Source: Orobanche coerulescens (Eukaryota > Streptophyta > Magnoliopsida > Lamiales > Orobanchaceae). From it: a stretch of 64,000 bases of DNA. The stretch spans positions 171,358,501 through 171,422,500 of the forward strand of contig CM065809.1 of assembly GCA_033398695.1 (NCBI GenBank), in the 5' to 3' direction. Every line of letters begins with the position of its first letter. Within the stretch, counting starts at the first letter, position 1. The notes beneath the pieces are model-generated. The model saw only the letters and a program-made list of their open reading frames with translations, did no database searches and was not told the origin of the DNA. Below are positions 57,260 to 64,000 of this stretch, piece after piece. The position numbers were made by a program, and so were the translations under genes.

Positions 57260-57540
57260 TATGAATCTAAACTGAACTGAATTGAACTGAACTGAATGGA
57301 TCTGAATTAAACTGAACTGAATTGAATTGAACTGAACTGAAATATATATTAAAAGTAAATAATAATAATAATAATAATAATAGTAAATAATAATAATAAT
57401 AATAATAATAGTAATTAACAACAACAACGATAATAGTAATATTATTAGTAATAATAACAATAATAATAATTAAGATTAATAATAATAAGAAGAAGAAGAA
57501 GCAATTTGACCAGAATGGGCCTTAATCGAATCGAATCGAA
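57260..57540. repeat. GAACTGAACT and TAA microsatellite tract, left arm of an inverted repeat
   Basis: 57265-57340 is a degenerate GAACTGAATT run and 57358-57480 a TAA-rich run; 57525-57540 is GAATC-rich. The part 57435-57490 plus the GAATCGAATC run is repeated inverted at about 59095-59223, 1.6 kb away. Confidence 0.75.
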
Positions 57541-58220
57541 TCAATTAAATGAGCATCGAACTTAATCAATCAAACTGAAAAATAAGTCCAAAAGAACAGG
57601 CCTAAATCCTAATATCCGTTTATTCTGGAATACAGAATTTAAAGGGCAAATTAGACTTACTGCACACATTTGAACAAGAAGTTAGTCAACCGTCAGTTGA
57701 CCCAGTAAAAAAAACTAAAATATCTAAAAAAATTAAAAAATTACAAAAAAATCCAACAAAATAGAAAATTTTCAAAAAAATTTAAATAATTAGTAAACAA
57801 TTAGAAAATGAAAAAAAACGAAAATTAGTAAAACATTCAAAATATCTAAAATTAGTAAAAAATCAAAATTTGTCAAAAAAAATAATCAAACAAATTAAAA
57901 AATATTATTGTTTGAATACTCAAACAAACTAAAAAAATAGTCAAACAATAATTTTACTATTTTTGAATATTTTACTATTAAGCATACGACACATTCAAAA
58001 ATATGCAAACAAACTAAGAACTAGTAAATATAAATATAAAATTTTAGCACTAAAAAAATATTGTTGAATTCGTCTAACTATATAAATAATTTTCAAAATA
58101 TAATGTTTTTTATAAATTACATTAGTATATATTTAAAATAATAATGTTCATAATTATATTATGAACTCCGTAAAAAATCCAATATTACAATAGAAAAATG
58201 AATGCAAGTTTTATATAATA
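57541..58220. other. AT-rich DNA without recognisable genes
   Basis: Long runs of A-rich sequence, with 'aaaattagtaaaa' and 'caaacaaactaaaaa' type repeats. Nothing coding on either strand. Confidence 0.6.
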
Positions 58221-58418
58221 TTCCTTCCGTCCCTTAAGTATAGGCACTTGGGTGAGTGACACGATTTTTAATAAATGGTGTGTTGAGTGAAGAGGGAATA
58301 TGACTTTATAGAAAGAAATGGTGTGTTGAGTGGAGAGAGAGTATGACTTTATAGAAAGAAAAGGTAAAGTGATTTTACTAAAAATTGAGTGTGTTTATTC
58401 TTTAAGAGACGGAGTGAG
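58221..58418. mobile_element. Stowaway-like (Tc1/mariner) MITE (198 bp)
   Basis: Ends TTCCTTCCGTCCCTTAAG and CTTTAAGAGACGGAGTGAG are inverted and flanked by TA on both sides, as in Stowaway elements (CTCCCTCCGTCCC type). The interior has a unit 'aatggtgtgttgagtg.aga' repeated twice. Confidence 0.75.
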
Positions 58419-59094
58419 TATATATTTTTACAATTATTTATACAAAATAAGTACCCTATCCCACCAGAAATTTCTCTTTTTGACTTTTTTCTAGTCAAAC
58501 TAAAAATATTTTTATCACGATTATCAATGATCTTATATAGTTGTATTATAAAATTATAATATTTTTAAAAATATTTGTATGAAATGTTTATTTTTAATAA
58601 TGTCACACGAGTTAACAATATTTTCTTTATAAATTTAAGAAAATTAGAAAGATTCGACAAACAAAACAAATAAAAAAACTTATACTAATAAGGAAGTATT
58701 TTCATTAAGTGTTTTAATAATAAAAGTAATTAATTTTTTATCGGTAAATGTTAGTAGTAAGTTCACCAAACACTAGACTAAAATTATCACTATATGTCGT
58801 TTGGTACGGAATTGAATCTCGCCCTATTGCCACATAGGATTAGTCTTAGCTAATCTCACTTTTTTAGTCTTGGTCATCCCCCTGCGATAAAAATAATCAT
58901 GGGCAATTGAATCGTGGGTTACTATTCATCTATCTAGGATTGTATCTAATGGTGCAAACCAAAGAGGGCGCAAGATTATATTACCAATTTCTTCTCAAAG
59001 GAAATCGGACATGAATCTTCCACTAAGGGAAGAACCCGGTGGCTAGTGAGGTAAGCCACTGATTAATAATAAAGTAAGGCGCATTGCTTTTGAA

Positions 59095-59223
59095 CTTATT
59101 TTTGATTTTGATTGATTCAGTCCATTCGGTTTAGTTCGATTCGAGTCCATTCGATTCGATTCGATTCGATTCTTATTATTATTATTATTAATCTTAATTA
59201 TTATTATTGTTATTATTACTAAT
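59095..59223. repeat. Right arm of the inverted repeat
   Basis: GATTCGATTC run followed by ATT-rich sequence ending 'ttattattactaataa', which is the reverse complement of 57435-57540. About 55 bases appear identical. 59224-60080 beyond it is AT-rich with nothing recognisable. Confidence 0.75.
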
Positions 59224-60194
59224 AACGAGACATTCAGAACCCGTGTTACGCACAAAATTTGTATCTAAATATTCACCGCGTAATGTGTGTGTAAATTGCC
59301 AAATATATAACAATCTATAATTTAGGCCGCCGTGGGAGATATTTGTTGATTGTTGAAAGGAATTTGTTAATTTTGCGTAAATGTAACCATTTTGTTGAGT
59401 TTATATTTTATTTCTTGTTGTTGTCTTTATATTAGCAATTTAAATTTGGTTAAAATTTTAAACACGTCGGGCAAATGCAAGTGAAATAAAATCGAAAACT
59501 TGTATTATGCGTTAGCTAACATATCTAACACGTACATTTGAAATTTCAACATATGTAAGATCATCACAAACATTAAACAATTTCCGCTAATCAACCTATA
59601 TATGCATTTTAAGTGTGAAAAAAAACTAATAAAAGTCAATTACTATTCCCTTCGGTACGTATGTTAAGTTGATGGAATCTTGGCAATTTATTCAGTACAC
59701 AAAAGATAATGCTTATCTCTAAACTATAATGAGAAAGCTAGCTAATTAAACTATATTTAGATAACTCATATCAATAACTTAAGCCATGCATGATACATTT
59801 GAGAAGATGGAACTACAATATATATTTATGTGTCATTAACAACCTCGCATGATAATCTTCATAGGTTACATAGTTTTTTTTTTTTTGAGACCATTCAATT
59901 CAGGCCCTTCTTGCCAATAAATGAGAATTAATCCAATACAAAGATATGATCAAGTAATCTGCTAAGCACCGGGAATCCATATGAAATAATTAAGAAAATA
60001 ACCGGAACATGTACTTATACATATTTGTACTTCAATAATTGATTAAGTAAATTCCTAATGATTGAAGCCTGAGGACTATCATCATCAATGGTGGACAGTA
60101 ACCGGAAGAGACGATCACTGAGGTCATCGACCTCCTTGTGCAACACAAATCTTTGGTGCCTTCATGGAATCCGAACCTTCCCCGCCATCGCCAC

Positions 60195-60320
60195 CTCCAC
60201 CTTTAACGGAGCCGCACCACCTTTTCCACCACCACCTCCTTTGCTTCCACCTCCACCACCACCTCCTTTGCTTCCACCTCCACCACCACCTTTGCCGCCA
60301 CCTCCGCCACCTTTTCAGCC
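60195..60320. repeat. CCACCACCTCC-rich minisatellite
   Basis: Units of 'ccacctccaccaccacctcc' with 'tttgcttccacct' repeat over 125 bases. A plus-strand frame from 60088 reads through as a Pro-rich protein of 93 codons, and minus frames as Gly-rich. Minus-strand 60140-60010 has a short frame ([17 protein letters not shown]) that looks less random. I do not call a gene. Confidence 0.6.
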
Positions 60321-60369
60321 CATATTTAGTTTGGTTTTAAGATCCATTCAATTCAGTTCAGAAAAATAA

Positions 60370-60432
60370 CAGCACCGTTTGTGTAACCGGAGCCAGAGGA
60401 TACGTAGCTTCGTGGCTGATCAAGATAGTTCC
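60370..60432 (+). pseudogene. Reductase gene fragment (CCR/DFR-like NAD(P)-binding start)
   Basis: The frame reads STVCVTGARGYVASWLIK, which fits the N-terminal Rossmann motif (TVCVTGASGYIASWLVK) of cinnamoyl-CoA reductase/dihydroflavonol reductase-like enzymes. It is preceded in frame by Asn and Lys codons without a convincing ATG, and the similarity ends after 20 codons. 60433-60811 holds no clear further exon. Presumably a captured or decayed fragment. Confidence 0.5.
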
Positions 60433-60811
60433 TCTCTTGGTCATATTGTTCATTATCCAACTCGCTTCACTTTATTAAGTGTATTAAACTTCATCACATA
60501 TTCAATGTGGGATGGAATTTTTCATATTCCCATTCATTTCAAAATGCTCTTCAAATTGCTAACTTCATTCATTAATTTCCCACTCACTAAAATCAGTTTT
60601 GAGAAATTAGTTATACTACGATTATCTGCTCCGAACGTAGATTAATCCTGGACTATTTACTTTCCCACAAATTAAATTTTAGCCATTAAACAATTAATTA
60701 AAACTGATTTTTTCCAACAGTGGAGTATCCTTCTCGGACATAATTCGTGCTCTCTCCAAAATATCCGTTGCTTTCACATCCTCTAATCTTTTCGTAGTGG
60801 TGTACTTTTAG

Positions 60812-63800
60812 CAGGCCCGGCCCTTCCATAGGGCAAGGTGGGCCTGAGCCCAGGGCCCCCAATTTTTTTTTTAAAACCCATTCGACATTAAAAAAAATAT
60901 ATATATATATAGATACTAGGGATGGAATCTCTCCATCTGCAGACACTGGCAGCAAGACAGCAACGGGAAAAAGAAAATTTTTTGGCATATTCCAGAACGA
61001 AAAAAAAGGGAAAAAATTTTTTAGATAAAAGGTTTTTTTTTGGGAGAGGCTGAGAGGCAACGGTTCTCTTCTCTCCACTCTCTCTCTTCTCTGGTCTCTC
61101 TCAACGCTCTCAGCTCTCTGTGTGCAAAGTGCGAACTATTTCTCAGATTCTCAATCGGACGGACGGTAGGCAGCGCCCAGGGCCGACGATTCAGCATCAG
61201 CAAGCAATTTAGTGCGCTCGCCGCTCGTGGAGTCGTGCTCTGCAGTCCAGTCTACTGCACCCGCCGCTCACCGCGGCCCGCTACTTGCTCAGTGCTCACC
61301 CGTGCACTCTCTCGGGTGCAATCAATTCCTCTTTCTCAATCTCTTTAATTTAGTAATTAATATTTGATTTTATTGAATTTGTGTTAATTTTTGAATTACT
61401 TATCTTTGATTGTGTCTTTCAATTAATTTGTGAATAATATGTTGCCTAGAAAATATCCATCCAAAATTCAAAAAAGAAACAAAAGAAAAAGACTTGATGG
61501 GGTGATTAAAACTCAAAAAGGGGCCGAAGTTGATGTTTTGGATGAAGTAGTCGTTGATGATATTGAGAATAAAAATGATAATTTGATGTTGATGATAATA
61601 AGAATGATGCTTTGAATGAAGAACTTTGATTTAGATGAGAATGACAATGATTCTTTGAATGAAGAAATTGATATTAGTGAGAATAAGAGATATCCTTTGA
61701 ATATATTTGATCCAAAAACTTGGGATAATATTGATAATAAAACTAGAGATATTGTGATAGAAAAGGGTCCTTTAAGAGAGTATGATCTCAAATTTCCTAT
61801 AGATGAACTTGGTAGACATTTTGCATATTCTTATTATACGAGAAAACTACCAAATTGTGAGAATCAAGATAGAAAATGGTTGGTATATTCAAAAGATGCG
61901 AATAAAGTATATTATTTTTGTTGTAAATTATTTAAATCACTTCAAAATAATAGTTTGTTAGCAAATGAAGGTTTGAATGATTGGATACATATAAATGATA
62001 GACTCAAAAAGCATGAGAATGGTATTGAGCATATTAATAATATGAGAACTTGGATTGATTTGAATATTAGATTGAAAAATAATCAAACAATCGATAAAAA
62101 TTTACAATTACATATTAAGAAAGAGAAAGAACATTGGAAACTGGTTTTAGTAAGAATTATTGCTGTTGTGAAATATCTTGCTACACGTAACTTGGCTTTT
62201 CGTGGGGATAATGAGAAGATTTATCAAAATAACAATGGTGATTTTTTGGGTTTACTTGAGTTAATTGCAGAATTTGATTTGATAATGCAAGAGCATTTTA
62301 GGCGTATCCAAAATAAGGAAATTCACTATCATTACCTTAGTCATAAGATTCAAAATGAGTTGATTTCAACATTAGCTTCTAAAGTTAAAAATGATATAAT
62401 TAGAAAAATAAAAGGGGCCAAGTATTATTCAGTGATACTTGATTGTACTTCTGATATAAGTCATAATGAGCAAATGACTTTAGTAATTCGATGTGTTGAT
62501 ATGTCTAGTGGAATGATAAAAGAATATTTTGTTGAATTTATAAGTGTGGATGATACATCAAGATTAGGTCTTTTTAATGAAATACAAACTGTTTTACAAT
62601 CACTTGAGCTTGATTTTGATCATGTGAGGGGACAATGTTATGACAATGGTTCCAATATGAAAGGAAAACATCAGGGTGTACAAAAGAGATTTCTTGATAT
62701 TAATCCTAGAGCATTCTATATGCCATGTGCTTGTCATTCTCTTAATTTGATAATATGTGATATGGCTAGTTCTTGTATTAAAGCTATCTCATTTTTTGGA
62801 GTTGTGCAACGTTTGTATACTTTATTCGCTAGTTCTACTAAAAGATGGAAATTTTTACAAGATCATGTTAAACAATTGCCTTTGAAATCATTGTCAACAA
62901 CTAGATGGGAAAGTCATATTAATAGTGTTGCTGCTATAATAACTCAACCTAATGAGATAAGAGATGCTCAATATGAATTATCAAAAGTTAGTGATGATGC
63001 TAAAACTAGAAGTGAGGCAGAGTCTTTGACGACTAATGAACTTGAGAATTGAATTTTTATTGGGCATGACTATATGGCATAATATTTTGAACAAAATTAA
63101 TTTGATTAGCAAAATGTTACAATCGAAAGATATGTAAATTGATGTTGCTATAACTATCTTGAAAGGTTTGATTTCTTATTTTGAAAAATATAGAATTGAA
63201 GGTTTTCAATCGACCTTGACATTAGCTAAGGAGCTTGCATCTAAGATGGAAATTGATCCAATTTTTCCTTCAAAACGTAAGATTCATAGGAAGAAATAAT
63301 TTGATGAAAGTTTTCACGAAGAGATCTCGTTATCTGCTGAGAAGTCTTTTAGGATTAATTATTTTATTGTTATAGTGGATATTGCTATTTTGTCATTAAA
63401 GACTAAATTTGAGCAATTGGTAGCTTTTGAAGATATTTTTGGTTTTGTGTTTAATTACAAAATATTATCTTCACTAAATGAGAATACATTGCATAAATCT
63501 TGTGTTAAGCTTCAAGATGCCCTGCAACATAATGATAAAGTTGATATTGATGCTGGAGATTTATTTTCTGAATTGCAAGTGCTACAAATGTGTTGGCAAT
63601 CAGATTTAAAGTCGATTGGTGAAGTTCTTGACTTTGTTAAAACATTATATTGCTTTCCTAATGTTTCTATTGCATATAGAATATTATTGACTGTACCAGT
63701 TACTGTAGCTTCAGCAGAAAGAAGTTTTTCTAAGTTAAAATTGATAAAATCATACTCGCGTTCTACTATGTCTCAAGAAAGGTTAAATGGGCTAGCAATT

Positions 63801-64000
63801 TTATGCATTGAAAATGAGGTGTTGGATAAACTTGACCTTGATGATGTTATTGATGATTTTGCTTCTCAAAATGCTAGAAGATCTAAATTATTTCAATAAT
63901 TATTTGCTTGTTTTCTTATTTATTATACATTATAGTTTTTATATTAAAATTATGTCTTCCGCGAGCATGTGAGCTATCATATGCTATCTTTGGTTGGAAA
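60812..64000 (+). mobile_element. hAT transposon (DUF4371/ZMYM1-like group), right end outside window
   Basis: The left end probably is at 60812, CAGGCCCGGCCCTTCCATAG, a terminus type common in plant hAT elements, after the candidate 8-bp flank ACTTTTAG. Next comes 'gggcccccaa' with a T run, then about 300 bases of moderate GC (61030-61345) that may be promoter and leader. The transposase remnant follows. The right terminus and flank are not seen in 63900-64000. Confidence 0.7.
61438..63899 (+). pseudogene. hAT transposase, ZMYM1-like, with stops and frameshifts
   Basis: ATG at 61438 (MLPRKYPSKIQKRNKRKR, basic N-terminus). A frameshift occurs near 61600. Then come a TTF-type zinc-finger region ([10 protein letters not shown]...GLNDW, about 61910-61990), the DUF4371 RNase H-like core with Asp residues in '[13 protein letters not shown]' and '[14 protein letters not shown]' (62420-62660), and '[16 protein letters not shown]' and '[12 protein letters not shown]' (to about 62920). 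A frameshift follows at about 63045, with premature TAA codons near 63136 and 63297. The hAT dimerisation domain (VASAERSFSKLKLIKS, RLNGLAILCIE) is at 63700-63830. Both premature stops stand where Gln codons (CAA) would fit, consistent with C-to-T changes. Family proteins cut and paste the transposon; this copy is inactive. Confidence 0.85.

Noticed and set aside
60088..60369. 93-codon Pro-rich ORF
   Set aside because: Most of it is a CCACCACCTCC minisatellite; the flanking residues match nothing I recognise.
61040..61348. 102-codon ORF before the hAT transposase
   Set aside because: CT-rich leader-like sequence with no domain, upstream of the better supported transposase start at 61438.

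Overview
The window looks like nuclear DNA of a flowering plant, probably a eudicot. It is AT-rich and dominated by nested LTR retrotransposons. It also holds short DNA transposons, a Helitron-like insertion, a tRNA-derived SINE and an RTE-type LINE. Two host genes have plant-type GT-AG introns. All boundaries were read by eye from target-site duplications (TSDs), paired LTRs and empty sites; no alignment was run.

Left third (1-13933): a Ty3/gypsy element on the minus strand ('Gypsy-1') runs off the left edge. Its gag gene is in three pieces, at 11387-11308, 3988-3318 and 654-1. A solo LTR (655-3317, TSD AGTGG) and a complete LTR element without gag or pol (3989-11307) separate them. The 5' LTR of Gypsy-1 is at 11649-13933.

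Middle (13934-45294): a tandem segmental duplication (units X, Y, Z) built from a defensin-like gene (DEFL) and the 3' end of a ubiquitin-like CTD-phosphatase gene (UBLCP1). Unit Y keeps a complete two-exon DEFL gene (41312-42547). Unit X keeps only DEFL exon 2 (34333-34574). Where its promoter and exon 1 should be lies an 18 kb Ty1/copia element, 'Copia-A' (15725-34092), with a truncated 5' LTR. Copia-A itself carries a 3.9 kb solo gypsy LTR (20041-23895, TSD TTAAA) and a nearly complete second copia element, 'Copia-B' (23965-30811, TSD CAAAG). Differences between X, Y and Z show empty and filled sites for a Mutator-like MITE, a Helitron-like element, a Tourist-like MITE, a hAT-like MITE and a SINE.

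Right third (44955-64000): an apparently intact six-exon UBLCP1 gene on the minus strand (57136-44955, 338 codons). Its fourth intron, 9.6 kb, holds a dead RTE LINE, four MITE-like elements with short-motif interiors (one nested in another), an Athila-like gypsy gag-protease remnant and a second retroelement-derived ORF remnant. Upstream of the gene are a Stowaway-like MITE, a long inverted repeat and a small reductase gene fragment. A decayed hAT transposon of the DUF4371/ZMYM1-like group (60812 onward) runs off the right edge.

The two points I consider most worth following are these. (1) Each of the four gypsy LTR types carries a cluster of short CpG-containing palindromes near its start, with a motif that differs between families. 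(2) The DEFL/UBLCP1 tandem duplication, in which a retrotransposon insertion with a deletion decapitated one defensin-like copy.
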